Shown piece after piece: positions 7,482 through 16,264 of a stretch of DNA of 64,000 nt. The stretch comes from 13-2-20CM-68-14 sp051955535 (GTDB taxonomy: Bacteria > Actinomycetota > Thermoleophilia > Gaiellales > Gaiellaceae): contig JBQCGP010000091.1 in NCBI GenBank assembly GCA_051955535.1, positions 1 to 64,000 on the forward strand, given 5' to 3'. The position numbers and the translations under genes were made by a program. The stretch's first letter is position 1; every line of letters starts with the position of its first letter. The notes beneath the pieces were generated by a model, which saw only the letters and a list, made by a program, of their open reading frames with translations, searched no databases and was not told the DNA's origin.

Positions 7482-8315
7482 ATGGGGCTGGCACGCCTGC
7501 TTCCGCGACCGGGAACCCGGGACGACATTTCGAAAGGAGCCACGCTGGGGAGGGTCATCGCCTTCGCCAACCAAAAGGGCGGCGTCGCCAAGACGACGAC
7601 CGCACTGAATCTGGGCGTCGCCTTCGCCGAGCAGGGCATCAAGGTGCTCCTCGTCGATCTGGATCCGCAGGGCAACTTGACCATGAGTCAGGGGCTGAAT
7701 CCCGACGCGATCGAGCGCTCGATGTTCGACGTGCTCGTGCACCGGGTCCCGATCACCGAGGTGATCCATCACGCGGAGGTCGATCTCGCAGTCTCGTCGA
7801 TCGATCTGGCCGGCGCCGAGCTCGCACTCTCGAGCATGATCGGCCGCGAGCGCGCCCTCGAGAAGGCGCTCGCGCCGGTCAAGGACAACTACAACTACGT
7901 CCTGGTCGACACGCCCCCGTCGCTCGGGCTGCTGACGATCAACGCGCTCGTCGCTGCCAACGGAGTGATCGTGCCGGTGCAGTGCGAGTACCTCTCCCTG
8001 CGCGGACTCGTCCAGCTCGAGAACACGCTCTCCATGATCCGCGAGAACCTGAATCCCGACGTGGCGATCCAGGGGATCCTCCCGACGATGTACGACAAGC
8101 GGACGCTCCACTCGCGCGAGGCCGTCGAGATCCTCGAGGAGAACTTCGGCAACCTCGTCTTCGACACGAAGATCCGCAAGACGATCCGCTACGCCGAGGC
8201 GCCGGTAAAGGGCAGCTCGGTGCTCAAGTACGACCCCACAGGTAACGCCGCGGAGGCGTACCGGAAGCTTGCGAAGGAGGTACTCAATGGCACGGCGCCG
8301 CGCGAGCATGCGTGA
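7482..8315 (+). CDS. parA: ParA/Soj family ATPase
   Basis: 277 residues as annotated. The deviant Walker A is KGGVAKTTT (about residues 31-39), Walker B-like segments are LLVDLDPQGN and VLVDTPPSLG, so this is a ParA/MinD-superfamily ATPase, closest to Soj. The first 23 residues before RVIAFANQKGG are unlike the family; an alternative is a CTG near 7545 following GAAAGGAG, which would give a conventional N-terminus. No parB follows. Instead its last 29 nt overlap an FtsZ homologue, suggesting a role in placing the division ring rather than chromosome partition. A TACTAT hexamer at 7456-7461 may be the -10 box. Confidence 0.88.
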   Translation: MGLARLLPRPGTRDDISKGATLGRVIAFANQKGGVAKTTTALNLGVAFAEQGIKVLLVDLDPQGNLTMSQGLNPDAIERSMFDVLVHRVPITEVIHHAEVDLAVSSIDLAGAELALSSMIGRERALEKALAPVKDNYNYVLVDTPPSLGLLTINALVAANGVIVPVQCEYLSLRGLVQLENTLSMIRENLNPDVAIQGILPTMYDKRTLHSREAVEILEENFGNLVFDTKIRKTIRYAEAPVKGSSVLKYDPTGNAAEAYRKLAKEVLNGTAPREHA

Positions 8316-9651
8316 GGGCCCGCTCGCGGAGCTCTTCCGCGCCACCGAGGCAGCGCAACAGCAGGCGGAGAAGGGCGGAACGGAGGCCGAGGCGCCGCCG
8401 GAGAACCGCGAGCCGCCGGAGGAGACGGTCGAGCACGTCCCGGAGTTCTTGCAGGAGGAGCCGGAGCCCGCGCCGATCGCTGCCGTCCCCGAGGTCGAGC
8501 CCGAGGTTGCGCCAGAGCCGGAGCCAGAGCCGGAGCCAGAGCCGGTCCGTCTCGAGCCGGTTCCCGAGCCGCCGCCGATGCTCCAGCCGCTGCCGGAGCC
8601 GGCGCCGCGCCTCCACCGGGTCCCGCGCGGCGAGACAGCCGCTTACCTCGCGGTCATCAAGGTCGTCGGCGTCGGCGGTGCCGGCCTCAATGCCGTCGAC
8701 CGGATGATCGATGCCGGCCTCGCGCAGGTCGAGTTCGTCGCGGTCAACACCGACATCCAGCAGCTCCGCATGAGCGACGCGCCGGTCAAGATCCACATCG
8801 GCCGCGAGCTCACCGAAGGTCTCGGCTCCGGCGCCGACCCCGACCTAGGCCGCAGCGCCGCCGAGGAGGCCTACGACCAGATCAAGAATGCGCTGCGCGG
8901 GTCGGACATGGTCTTCGTCACGTGCGGCGAGGGCGGTGGCACCGGCTCCGGCGCCGCTCCGGTGGTCGCGCGGATCGCGCGCGAGCTCGGAGCGTTGACC
9001 GTCGGGATCGTGACGACGCCGTTCCGGTTCGAAGGGACGCGGCGCCGCGGCACCGCACAGCAGGGCGTCGATGAGCTGCGTCGGAACTGCGACACGGTGA
9101 TCGTGATCCCGAACGAACGGCTGCTGGAGGTGCTCGACAAGTCGACCTCGATGCTCGATGCCTTCCGGATCGCCGACGACGTGCTTCGACAGGGCGTCCA
9201 GGGGATCTGCGACCTGATCACGCTGCCCGGCCTCATCAACCTCGACTTCGCCGACGTGCGGACGATCATGAAGGAGGCCGGGACGGCGCTGATGGGAATC
9301 GGCTTCTCGACCAGCGACAACCGGGCCCGCGAGGCGGCCGAGCGGGCGTTGCGCTCGCCGCTGATCGATCAGCAGGTCCACGGCGCGCGCGGGATCCTGC
9401 TCTCGATTGCGGGCGGCGACGACCTCTCGCTGTACGAGGTGAACGAGGCGGCCGAGGTGATCCGCTCCGCGGCGACGGACGAGACGAACATCATCTTCGG
9501 CGCCACGGTGGACGAGCGCCTGAACGGCCAGGTCTGGGTGACGGTGGTAGCGACCGGCTTCGGCATGCAGGCCGCGCGGCACCGTGTCTTCGGCGAGCGC
9601 CCGCTCGGCGGCGACGACACCCTCGAGCCACCCAGCTTTCTCCAGTCGTAA
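8287..9651 (+). CDS. ftsZ: FtsZ family tubulin-like GTPase with disordered N-terminal extension
   Basis: 454 residues. The start is the ATG at 8287, preceded by AAGGAGG and overlapping the parA end; upstream in-frame codons lack a ribosome binding site. Residues 1 to about 117 are a charged, proline-glutamate-rich segment with EPEPEPEPEP. The GTPase core follows (VIKVVGVGGAGLNAVDRM), with the tubulin signature GEGGGTGSGAAPVV near residue 215 and the NLDFADVRTIM region. The protein ends in DDTLEPPSFLQS, like the conserved FtsZ C-terminal peptide (D-x-P-x-FL), but almost directly after the core. Canonical FtsZ has its long linker between core and tail; here the low-complexity segment is at the other end. 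It is not in a division (dcw) cluster, so it may be a second FtsZ. Confidence 0.9.
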   Translation: MARRRASMREGPLAELFRATEAAQQQAEKGGTEAEAPPENREPPEETVEHVPEFLQEEPEPAPIAAVPEVEPEVAPEPEPEPEPEPVRLEPVPEPPPMLQPLPEPAPRLHRVPRGETAAYLAVIKVVGVGGAGLNAVDRMIDAGLAQVEFVAVNTDIQQLRMSDAPVKIHIGRELTEGLGSGADPDLGRSAAEEAYDQIKNALRGSDMVFVTCGEGGGTGSGAAPVVARIARELGALTVGIVTTPFRFEGTRRRGTAQQGVDELRRNCDTVIVIPNERLLEVLDKSTSMLDAFRIADDVLRQGVQGICDLITLPGLINLDFADVRTIMKEAGTALMGIGFSTSDNRAREAAERALRSPLIDQQVHGARGILLSIAGGDDLSLYEVNEAAEVIRSAATDETNIIFGATVDERLNGQVWVTVVATGFGMQAARHRVFGERPLGGDDTLEPPSFLQS

Positions 9652-9694
9652 ACGAGGGCCGTCCAGAGTGCGGTGTCACGTACCGGGTTTAGCG

Positions 9695-9718
9695 GGCTCG
9701 CCGCCATGTCGGCGAGCC
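9695..9718 (+). terminator. Probable terminator of the parA-ftsZ operon
   Basis: A 9 bp perfect stem (GGCTCGCCG/CGGCGAGCC) with a 6 nt loop, 44 nt after the ftsZ stop and followed by TCTTA. The T tract is weak. Confidence 0.5.
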
Positions 9719-9882
9719 TCTTACACAGCAGCGCAGGCGCCGCCGCGGTGACGAGCTAGCTGGCCCGCTTCGTCGTCCTCTCGTACTTCGAGCCGAAGGA
9801 GGTCCCGACGCTCCTTCGCGAGGCACGCCGCGTCCCCGAGGGCGTCCTGGTCTACGTCGGCAGCTACGGGCCCAGCGGCGAT

Positions 9883-10704
9883 GTGGCGCAGCAGGTCTCG
9901 GGACTGCCGAACGGCCGGTATGCGCCGATGTTCGCCCTCGAGGAGCCCTACTATCGGGAGCAACGGCGCGTGCCGCCGGAGCAGGCGGGCGGGCTGGACC
10001 CTCGCTTCGCCGGGCCGGTGCCGCCCCTCTCACAGCTCGGCTCGACGAACTTGCGCGTCTCGTGGGGCGTGGAGCTGGGCTCGCGTTACCGCGACCAGAT
10101 CCGGCTGACCCAGAAGGCGGGCTTCGTCGTCGATTCGTGGCAGCTCGACGAGATCGGTCCGACCGCCGCGCGCGCCGGCAGCACGCAACTGCGGGAGTTC
10201 GTACGGGGAGTCTTCCAGGGGCTTGTGTTCGGACGGCCGCAGCTCGAAGACCTGACGGTCCAGGGCCTCGTCTGGGTCGCGCACTCGGCGCTGGCGCTGG
10301 CGAGGCTGCCGATCACGTCGGAGCTGACCACGTTCTGGCAGATGCTCAACCGGGCCGCTCTCGGCTACGTCGGCGAGGAGTATCCGCGCTTCGAGGGAAA
10401 GCCGCGCACCGTGGCGCAGTCGCAGGCCTCGGGCCAGCGCGCGCTCGCGGCGGGCGGGCCGGTGCGCAAGTCCCTTGCACGCAAGTACGTCGCCGGAATG
10501 ACGCCGGGGTATCACCTCGAGCCTGGGCTCGGCGGCAACGTCCACGGCTGGTCGCGCCCCCAGGTGAACAGCTGGCGGGCCCAGTACGTCGACCAGCGGG
10601 CACGTGACGGGGTCGCGGGGCTGGGCGAGTTCGACTTCCGGTTCGGCAACAGCGCCCCGACGGTCGTCCACGACACGTTGAGCGCAATCGTGGAGGTTTT
10701 CTAG
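9883..10704 (+). CDS. Unrecognised protein, possibly 5'-truncated
   Basis: Function not recognised; 273 residues from the GTG at 9883. Coding-like sequence in the same frame extends upstream to a TAG at 9757-9759 (reading LARFVVLSYFEPKEVPTLL), so the true start is uncertain; the only candidate upstream of 9883 is a CTG at 9760. The product has no membrane helix in this form, and many Trp, Tyr and Gly residues (ending GEFDFRFGNSAPTVVHDTL), as in extracellular proteins. A secretion signal may have been lost with the missing 5' end. It converges with a membrane protein gene 10 nt away. Confidence 0.5.
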   Translation: MAQQVSGLPNGRYAPMFALEEPYYREQRRVPPEQAGGLDPRFAGPVPPLSQLGSTNLRVSWGVELGSRYRDQIRLTQKAGFVVDSWQLDEIGPTAARAGSTQLREFVRGVFQGLVFGRPQLEDLTVQGLVWVAHSALALARLPITSELTTFWQMLNRAALGYVGEEYPRFEGKPRTVAQSQASGQRALAAGGPVRKSLARKYVAGMTPGYHLEPGLGGNVHGWSRPQVNSWRAQYVDQRARDGVAGLGEFDFRFGNSAPTVVHDTLSAIVEVF

Positions 10705-10714
10705 CCGCGCCTCT

Positions 10715-12331
10715 TCAGTGGCTGCAGGTCTGCGGTCGCTCGCCCGCGAACGCCATCAGTGCCCGATGCGCGTTGACGTGGAAGTTGAGCTCGACCGTGC
10801 CGGCGGCCGGGACCCGCAAGTTGATCATCCCGTCGGAGCTTGGGTCGAGGCAGCCGGTCGAGTCGCTCCAGTACGGCGAGTAGCGGATCGCCAGGCGGTA
10901 AGTACCCGCAGCGGCGACCGCCACGGACACGCGGGTCTCGGTCAGCGCGACCACGCGTGCCCGCGAAGGACCGGTGATCAGGCTTCGCGGGGACGGGACC
11001 TCGAAGATCGTCAGGTGCTCGGAGCGCATTACGACGGTGAGGCCCGAGTGGCCGCTCCTCAGAAGCTGGGCCTCGCGGCTGGCGCTGTAATCGAGTGGCG
11101 CATCGGGCAGCACGACGAAGCGGACACCCAGCGAGCGGAGCCAGGCGAGGTAGGCATGGTGGCCCAGCGCATCGTCGGTGTAGAGCAGCTTGTTCTGGGG
11201 GTAGTCGTTCTGACGGAACCAACCCCGCGCGAGCGGCACCCCGGCGCGCGGGAGATAGACGGCATCCCAGTGTCCTGCAGTGTCGACCGCCTCGACCCGG
11301 TACGAGAGGCCGAGGTGGCGGTGGAGGTAGGAGATCGCCGGCCGCCAGTAGGACGCCTCCGCGGCGGGATCGTCGGACGCCTTGACGAAGCTGAACGCGA
11401 GCGGCGTCACGTTCCACGACAACGCCAGGGCGAGCACGATCACCGCCACGGGCAAAGGCCTCCAGCTGCGCAGCGACAGGATCAGGACGGCGAGGGGAAC
11501 CGCCAAGTAGCGGAGGCGGTCGACGTTCTCGCCGAGCGATGACGGAATCGCGAAGGCCGCCAGGCATGCCACGAGATAGACCACGAAGACCCACCGGATC
11601 AACCCCGCGCTCTCGACGCGCCAGCTGATCCCAGCGCCGAGTATGCAGAAGGCGCACACGGCGAGCAGCTCCTGCCACGAGAACGGATAGCGGCCGCCGT
11701 CCTGGAAGAGGCGCCAGAGGACTGCCTCGGTTGCGCCCATCGTCCCGACGATCGCGGCCGGAACCAGGAACATCCGGCGATCGCGCCAACGGGCGGCGCC
11801 GATCCCGGCGAGGACCAGCGCAAGCAGGAGGAAAGCAAGCGGGCTCGCGGCGATCGTCAGCAGTGCGAGCAGGCCGAAGCGCCAGCGGTGCCCCGTCTGC
11901 AGCGCGACGAGAGCGAAGAATGCGAGAGCCGCGCCGAGGGCGAACGGAAACGCCGCGGAGAGCATGAGCCCGGCCCAGACGACGGCGAACGTCCGGCTCG
12001 ACCAGCGTGAGGTCGATCCCCATTCGCGTCCAACCAACATTGCGAACCCGAAAGCCGCAGCCGCGACTGAAAGAACGCCGAGCAGCTTGATCCCGAGCAG
12101 GGCGGCGAGCGGGTAGTAGCTGAGGCTGTACGTGATGAAGCTGTAGCGCCCGGCGTACCAGAAGTTGTTCCAGAGGGCGAAGCCGTGCTGGAGGAAGGCG
12201 CTTCGCTGGTACGCATGCGCGGCGAAGTCGGCTCCGGGCGGCCCGAGCCAGACGAGTACGGAGGCCACAACCGCAGCAATCCCCGCGCAGAGAGCGGCCT
12301 CGCGGACGACCGAGGACGACCGGTCGGTCAC
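10715..12331 (-). CDS. Polytopic membrane protein, possible GT-C/YfhO-like glycosyltransferase
   Basis: 538 residues. The first 340 or so are about 9-10 hydrophobic helices, with an early extracytoplasmic loop containing FAAHAYQRSAFLQHG (the D-x-x-H-like start seen in membrane glycosyltransferase-like proteins). The C-terminal 190 residues are a soluble, probably external, domain with SLGVRFVVLPDAPL and beta-rich sequence, like the periplasmic half of YfhO-type proteins. The exact reaction cannot be assigned. Start is GTG at 12331 with TATCGT 8 nt upstream. Confidence 0.65.
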   Translation of the reverse strand: MTDRSSSVVREAALCAGIAAVVASVLVWLGPPGADFAAHAYQRSAFLQHGFALWNNFWYAGRYSFITYSLSYYPLAALLGIKLLGVLSVAAAAFGFAMLVGREWGSTSRWSSRTFAVVWAGLMLSAAFPFALGAALAFFALVALQTGHRWRFGLLALLTIAASPLAFLLLALVLAGIGAARWRDRRMFLVPAAIVGTMGATEAVLWRLFQDGGRYPFSWQELLAVCAFCILGAGISWRVESAGLIRWVFVVYLVACLAAFAIPSSLGENVDRLRYLAVPLAVLILSLRSWRPLPVAVIVLALALSWNVTPLAFSFVKASDDPAAEASYWRPAISYLHRHLGLSYRVEAVDTAGHWDAVYLPRAGVPLARGWFRQNDYPQNKLLYTDDALGHHAYLAWLRSLGVRFVVLPDAPLDYSASREAQLLRSGHSGLTVVMRSEHLTIFEVPSPRSLITGPSRARVVALTETRVSVAVAAAGTYRLAIRYSPYWSDSTGCLDPSSDGMINLRVPAAGTVELNFHVNAHRALMAFAGERPQTCSH

Positions 12332-12339
12332 GGGATTCC

Positions 12340-12345
12340 ACGATA
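12340..12345 (-). promoter_or_regulatory. -10 element of the membrane protein gene
   Basis: TATCGT on the minus strand, 8 nt before the GTG at 12331; leaderless type. It faces the promoter of the gamma-glutamyltransferase gene across a 74 bp gap. Confidence 0.4.
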
Positions 12346-12392
12346 CCGAGAGCGGCGGACCACCCTCGGGGAGAGGTGTCTCGGAGCGGCGA

Positions 12393-12398
12393 TACGCT
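12393..12398 (+). promoter_or_regulatory. -10 element of the gamma-glutamyltransferase gene
   Basis: TACGCT followed by 7 nt and the ATG at 12406. This spacing supports the ATG over the upstream GTG at 12376. Confidence 0.4.
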
Positions 12399-12405
12399 TC
12401 CGCGG

Positions 12406-13959
12406 ATGAGGGGCGCGGTGGCGGCCGGGCACAGGCTCACCGCCGAGGCGGGCGCAGAGGTGCTTCGCGACGGCGGTAACGCGGTCGACGCGTGCATCGC
12501 CGCTGCGTTCATGTCCTGGGTGACCGAGCACACCCTTACGAGCCCGGGCGGCGGCGGCTTCCTGCTCGTCCGCGCCGCGTCGAGCGGCCGGGTCCGCTTG
12601 CACGACTTCTTCACGGCGATTCCAGGGGAGGGGCTCGCCGCGCCGCCGCGGGAAATGGAGGCCGTCGACGTGGAGTTCGACCGCGGCGCCACGCAGATAT
12701 TCCGGATCGGCGCCGCGTCCTGCGCCGTGCCAGGGGCGATCGCGGGGCTCGAGGCCGCGCACCGCGCGTACGCCCGCCTGCCTTGGCGCCGCCTCCTCGA
12801 GCCGGCGATTGCGGTCGCCCGCGACGGACATGAGCTGTCGCCGGCGGCCGGCTACCTCCACGCCATCCTGGATGTGATCCTGCGCCACACGGACGTCGGC
12901 CGCGAAATGTTCGGCCCCCGCGGCGTCCGGCTCGTCACGGGCGACGTGCTCGCGATGCCGGAGCTCGCCGACACGCTCGAGCAGCTCGCCGACGAGGGCG
13001 CCGCAGTCTTCTACCGAGGCGAGCTCGGGCGGCGCGTGTGCGAGTACGTCCGCGCGCAGGGTGGAAGCATCACGGAGGACGATCTCGCCTCCTACCGCGT
13101 CATCTCGCGCCGGCCGATCCGCGCCGCGTTCGGACCCTGCGAGTTCGTCTCGAATCCTCCGCCGTCCTCCGGCGGTGTCCTGATCGCCTACGGGCTTTTG
13201 CTCCTCGCGCGACTGGGCCCGGGCGGCCCGGCGGGCTCGGCCGAGGCGATCATGCGACTCGCCGAGGTGATGCGCGAACAGACGCGCGCGCGGGGTGGCA
13301 GCTTCCTGAGCGACCTCTACCGGGGCGGGCTCGTCAAGCGCCTTCTGTCGGATCTCGACGGAGCCGTGGCGCGAATCGAAGCTCGGGAGGCAGGCAAGGC
13401 CGAGCCCGTGGGCGCCCCGGGCACGACGCACATCTCTGCGGTCGACGCCGACGGCAACGCGGCCTCGCTGACGGCATCGAACGGGTCCGGCTCCGGCGTG
13501 ATCGTCCCGGGAACGGGTTTCCACCTCAACAACATGCTCGGTGAGTACGACCTTAATCCCGTCGGGCGGGGCGTCCGGACGGGACGCCGGCTGACGAGCA
13601 TGATGGCCCCCTCGCTCGTGCTCGATGACGGGCAGCCGCGGCTCGTCGTCGGCAGCGCCGGCTCGGTCCGGCTCCGCGGCGCGATCCTGCAGCTCGTTCT
13701 CAACGTCGTCGTCCACGGGATGGACGTCCGCACCGCGATCGAGCAACCGCGTGTTCACCTCGAGGATCCGTACATTCACTGCGAGGGCGGGCTCGATCCT
13801 GCCGAGCTCGACCGGCTCGAGAGCTGGGGGTACGAGCTTGTCCGGTGGCGGCGGCGGAACCTCTACTTCGGGGGCGCCTCGGCGGTAGAGCATCGCGACG
13901 ACGGATCCCTCGCTGCCGCCGGCGACCCTCGCCGCGGCGGCCACGGCATCGTCGTTTAG
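12406..13959 (+). CDS. ggt: Gamma-glutamyltransferase family protein
   Basis: 517 residues, an N-terminal-nucleophile hydrolase that cleaves itself and then transfers or hydrolyses gamma-glutamyl groups, for example from glutathione. The autoprocessing and nucleophile threonine is in GTTHISAVDADGNAASLT (about residue 338), and the substrate-binding region GSGSGVIVPGTGFHLNNML follows. The N-terminal region has the family pattern AAGHRLTAEAGAEVLRDGGN. The start is the ATG at 12406; the GTG ten codons upstream adds a non-conserved extension. No signal peptide is evident, so it may act in the cytoplasm or belong to the acylase-like branch. Confidence 0.88.
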   Translation: MRGAVAAGHRLTAEAGAEVLRDGGNAVDACIAAAFMSWVTEHTLTSPGGGGFLLVRAASSGRVRLHDFFTAIPGEGLAAPPREMEAVDVEFDRGATQIFRIGAASCAVPGAIAGLEAAHRAYARLPWRRLLEPAIAVARDGHELSPAAGYLHAILDVILRHTDVGREMFGPRGVRLVTGDVLAMPELADTLEQLADEGAAVFYRGELGRRVCEYVRAQGGSITEDDLASYRVISRRPIRAAFGPCEFVSNPPPSSGGVLIAYGLLLLARLGPGGPAGSAEAIMRLAEVMREQTRARGGSFLSDLYRGGLVKRLLSDLDGAVARIEAREAGKAEPVGAPGTTHISAVDADGNAASLTASNGSGSGVIVPGTGFHLNNMLGEYDLNPVGRGVRTGRRLTSMMAPSLVLDDGQPRLVVGSAGSVRLRGAILQLVLNVVVHGMDVRTAIEQPRVHLEDPYIHCEGGLDPAELDRLESWGYELVRWRRRNLYFGGASAVEHRDDGSLAAAGDPRRGGHGIVV

Positions 13960-13962
13960 GTC

Positions 13963-13987
13963 GCGAAAAATGCTGCGCACTTTCCGC
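13963..13987. repeat. Dispersed palindrome with AAAATGC arms, copy 1
   Basis: 11 nt arms GCGAAAAATGC and GCACTTTCCGC around a 3 nt loop, with 9 of 11 positions paired, just after the gamma-glutamyltransferase stop. It shares arm sequence and 3-nt-loop layout with the palindrome at 21698-21728. It may also serve as a weak terminator. Confidence 0.5.
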
Positions 13988-14011
13988 GAGGCTAATTTGT
14001 CTCCGGGAGAG

Positions 14012-14518
14012 ATGAACGAATACACGGTTAGGCGCGCGACGCCGGGGGACGCCGTCGCCCTCGTCAAGCTCGGGCGCGCCGTCAGCTCGGAGCCGGAGGC
14101 GTGGCTGATCACCGAAAGCGACTGGCGCGGCGTCGGTGACGAGCGGCGCTACCTCCGGGCAGTGCGCCGGTCGCCGCACGCCGCGGTCTACGTGGCCGAG
14201 AACGCGCATGGAATCGTCGCGCGCCTCTCGCTCGCGCGCGATTCTCACCCGGCGAGTCCACACGTCGCCGACCTCGGCCTGATGGTCGCAGCGGGCCACA
14301 GGCGCCGGGGCATCGGGCGCGCCCTGCTCGAGCAGGCCGTCGAGTGGGCGCGCGAAAGCGGCGTCGAGAAGCTCGAGCTGCACGTCTTCCCGCACAACGA
14401 GCCGGCGATCCGGCTTTACGAGCAGTTCGGCTTCGAGCACGAAGGCCTGCGCCGAGGCCATTTCCGGCGTAGCGGCCGGCTTGTCGACGCGGTCCTGATG
14501 GCATACCGGGTCGACTGA
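14012..14518 (+). CDS. GNAT family N-acetyltransferase
   Basis: 168 residues. Acetyl-CoA-binding motif A is LGLMVAAGHRRRGIGRALLE (R/Q-x-x-G-x-G/A), followed by a KLELHVFPHNEPAIRLYEQF helix-strand typical of RimI-like enzymes. Substrate unknown. The ATG at 14012 follows GGGAGAG at good spacing and begins the conserved YTVRRATPGD strand, so it is preferred to the ATG at 13970, which lies inside the palindrome. Confidence 0.85.
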   Translation: MNEYTVRRATPGDAVALVKLGRAVSSEPEAWLITESDWRGVGDERRYLRAVRRSPHAAVYVAENAHGIVARLSLARDSHPASPHVADLGLMVAAGHRRRGIGRALLEQAVEWARESGVEKLELHVFPHNEPAIRLYEQFGFEHEGLRRGHFRRSGRLVDAVLMAYRVD

Positions 14519-14541
14519 CGGAGCACCCCTAGACTGAGGCG

Positions 14542-15138
14542 ATGGAGTCACTCGTCCAGGACTACGGGCTGGTCCTCCTTTTCGTGCTCGTTGCGATGGA
14601 GTCGGCCGGAGTCCCACTCCCGGGTGAGACCGCGCTCATCACCGCCGGTGTCCTTGCGGCTCGCGGCGACATGAACATCGTCGAGGTGATCGTGGTCGCG
14701 GCCGCGGCGGCGATCATCGGCGACAACGTCGGCTACTGGGTGGGACGGCTCGGCGGTCGGAGGCTGCTGGAGCGCTGGGAGCCCCTCGAGCGCCACGCCT
14801 CGCGGGTACTGCCGTGGTCGGAACGTTTCTTCAAGCGCCATGGCGCGAAGACGATCTTCCTCGGCCGCTTCTTCGCCGTCCTGCGAGTCACCGCCGCGTG
14901 GCTCGCCGGGATCAGCCGCATGCACTGGTGGCGGTTCTTCCTCTGGAACGCGGCCGGCGGCATCTGCTGGGCCGTCCTCGTCGGACTGGTCTCCTACTAC
15001 CTGGGGCAGGCGGCGGCGGAGGCGATCAATCGCTACGGGCTGATTGCCGGCGTCGCCATCGTCGCCCTGCTCGTGCTCGGCGCACTGGTCTTCCGATTCA
15101 TCCGGCGGCGGATGATGGAGGCGGAGCCGGAAGCCTGA
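14542..15138 (+). CDS. DedA family membrane protein
   Basis: 198 residues with four to five membrane helices. The family pattern is clear: ESAGVPLPGETALITAGVLA, then GDNVGYWVGRLGGR, FFKRHGAKTIFLGRFFAVLR and ISRMHWWRFFLWNAAGGICW. DedA proteins are inner-membrane lipid scramblases or transporters needed for envelope integrity. A TAGACT hexamer 6 nt before the ATG, with no Shine-Dalgarno, marks its own leaderless promoter. Confidence 0.92.
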   Translation: MESLVQDYGLVLLFVLVAMESAGVPLPGETALITAGVLAARGDMNIVEVIVVAAAAAIIGDNVGYWVGRLGGRRLLERWEPLERHASRVLPWSERFFKRHGAKTIFLGRFFAVLRVTAAWLAGISRMHWWRFFLWNAAGGICWAVLVGLVSYYLGQAAAEAINRYGLIAGVAIVALLVLGALVFRFIRRRMMEAEPEA

Positions 15139-15181
15139 GAGCTCTGAAGGGTTCGGCGGTGACGGCTTGAACTGATGAGCC

Positions 15182-15754
15182 GTGGCAATGCTCGTAGGTC
15201 TCTGTGAGGCGATCGATGCCCGGCCTTACATGAAGGGTCACGGCTCGCGCGTGAGCGCGCTGGCCGAGGCGATCGCGCTGCGGCTCGGCTGGAGCGCCGA
15301 GCGGATCCGCCGCTTGCGGATCGGCGCGCTGCTCCACGATGTCGGCAAGCTGGCCGTTGCCGACACGATCTGGGACAAGGCCGAGCGGCTGAGTGACGTC
15401 GAGCTGCAGGAGATCCGGCGGCACCCGAACGCGGGTGTGCGCATCCTCTCCAAGCAGCCTGACTTCCGCTTCGCCATCCCACACGTGCTCTTCCACCACG
15501 AGCACTGGGACGGGCGGGGCTACCCGCACGGGCGCCGCGGGGCTGCGATCCCGCTCGAGGCGCGCGTCCTCGCCGTCGCCGACGCCTTCGATGCGATGAT
15601 CTCGCCGCGCCCCTACCGGTCGTCGCTGCCGGTCGGCGACTCGCTCGCCGAGATCGATCGTTGTGCCGGGACGCAGTTCGACCCGGTCGTCGCGGGCATC
15701 TTCATCGAGCTCTGCCGCTTCCGGGCTCCGCGCGTGGCCGCTGCCCAGGGTTAG
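15182..15754 (+). CDS. HD-GYP domain phosphohydrolase
   Basis: 190 residues, essentially a bare HD-GYP domain. The HD motif is LLHDVGKLAVAD and the GYP motif is HHEHWDGRGYPHG, with DAFDAMISPRPYR following. These enzymes hydrolyse cyclic di-GMP or related cyclic dinucleotides. There is no attached sensor or receiver domain. Start GTG at 15182 is uncertain; an ATG two codons later is equally possible. Its TAG stop forms the first half of the TAGCTT hexamer before the next gene. Confidence 0.9.
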   Translation: MAMLVGLCEAIDARPYMKGHGSRVSALAEAIALRLGWSAERIRRLRIGALLHDVGKLAVADTIWDKAERLSDVELQEIRRHPNAGVRILSKQPDFRFAIPHVLFHHEHWDGRGYPHGRRGAAIPLEARVLAVADAFDAMISPRPYRSSLPVGDSLAEIDRCAGTQFDPVVAGIFIELCRFRAPRVAAAQG

Positions 15755-15763
15755 CTTTCAGGC

Positions 15764-16261
15764 GTGATCGAGGCCGTCCGCGGCGACATCACGCAGCAGC
15801 GTGTCGATGCGATCGTCAACGCTGCGAACTCGAGCCTGCTCGGCGGCGGCGGCGTCGACGGTGCGATCCACCGCGCCGGCGGACCGGAGATATTGGCCGA
15901 GTGCCGTGTTCTGGGCGGCTGCGACACCGGCGACGCGAAGGCGACAACGGCCGGACGGCTCGCCGCGACGCACGTTATCCACACCGTTGGCCCGGTCTGG
16001 CGCGGCGGCGACGAGGGCGAGACGGAGCTCCTCGCGTCGTGCCACCGACGGGCGCTCGAGCTCGCCGCCGAGCTCGAGTGCACGAGTGTTGCGTTCCCGG
16101 CGATCTCGACCGGCGTCTACGGCTATCCCGTCGAGCTGGCGGCCCCGGTCGCCGTCGCGGCCGCGCGAGAGGCGCAGCGCCCACCGGTCGAGCTCGTCCG
16201 CTTTGTCCTCTTCAGCCAGGAGCACTTGGACGTCTTCGAACGCGTCCTGACCGAGGGCTGA
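15764..16261 (+). CDS. Macro domain protein, O-acetyl-ADP-ribose deacetylase type
   Basis: 165 residues forming one macro domain. The MacroD/YmdB pattern is complete: VRGDITQQRVDAIVNAANSS, LLGGGGVDGAIHRAGG, VIHTVGPVW and AFPAISTGVYGYP. The family binds ADP-ribose and removes O-acetyl or mono-ADP-ribosyl groups. Start GTG at 15764, with TAGCTT 6 nt upstream. It converges with the dehydrogenase gene, their stops 3 nt apart. Confidence 0.93.
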   Translation: MIEAVRGDITQQRVDAIVNAANSSLLGGGGVDGAIHRAGGPEILAECRVLGGCDTGDAKATTAGRLAATHVIHTVGPVWRGGDEGETELLASCHRRALELAAELECTSVAFPAISTGVYGYPVELAAPVAVAAAREAQRPPVELVRFVLFSQEHLDVFERVLTEG

Positions 16262-16264
16262 GAC

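Noticed and set aside
9706..9759. Signal-peptide-like frame (MSASLLHSSAG) ahead of the unrecognised gene
   Set aside because: Its ATG is in the loop of the probable ftsZ terminator and the frame ends in TAG before the gene.
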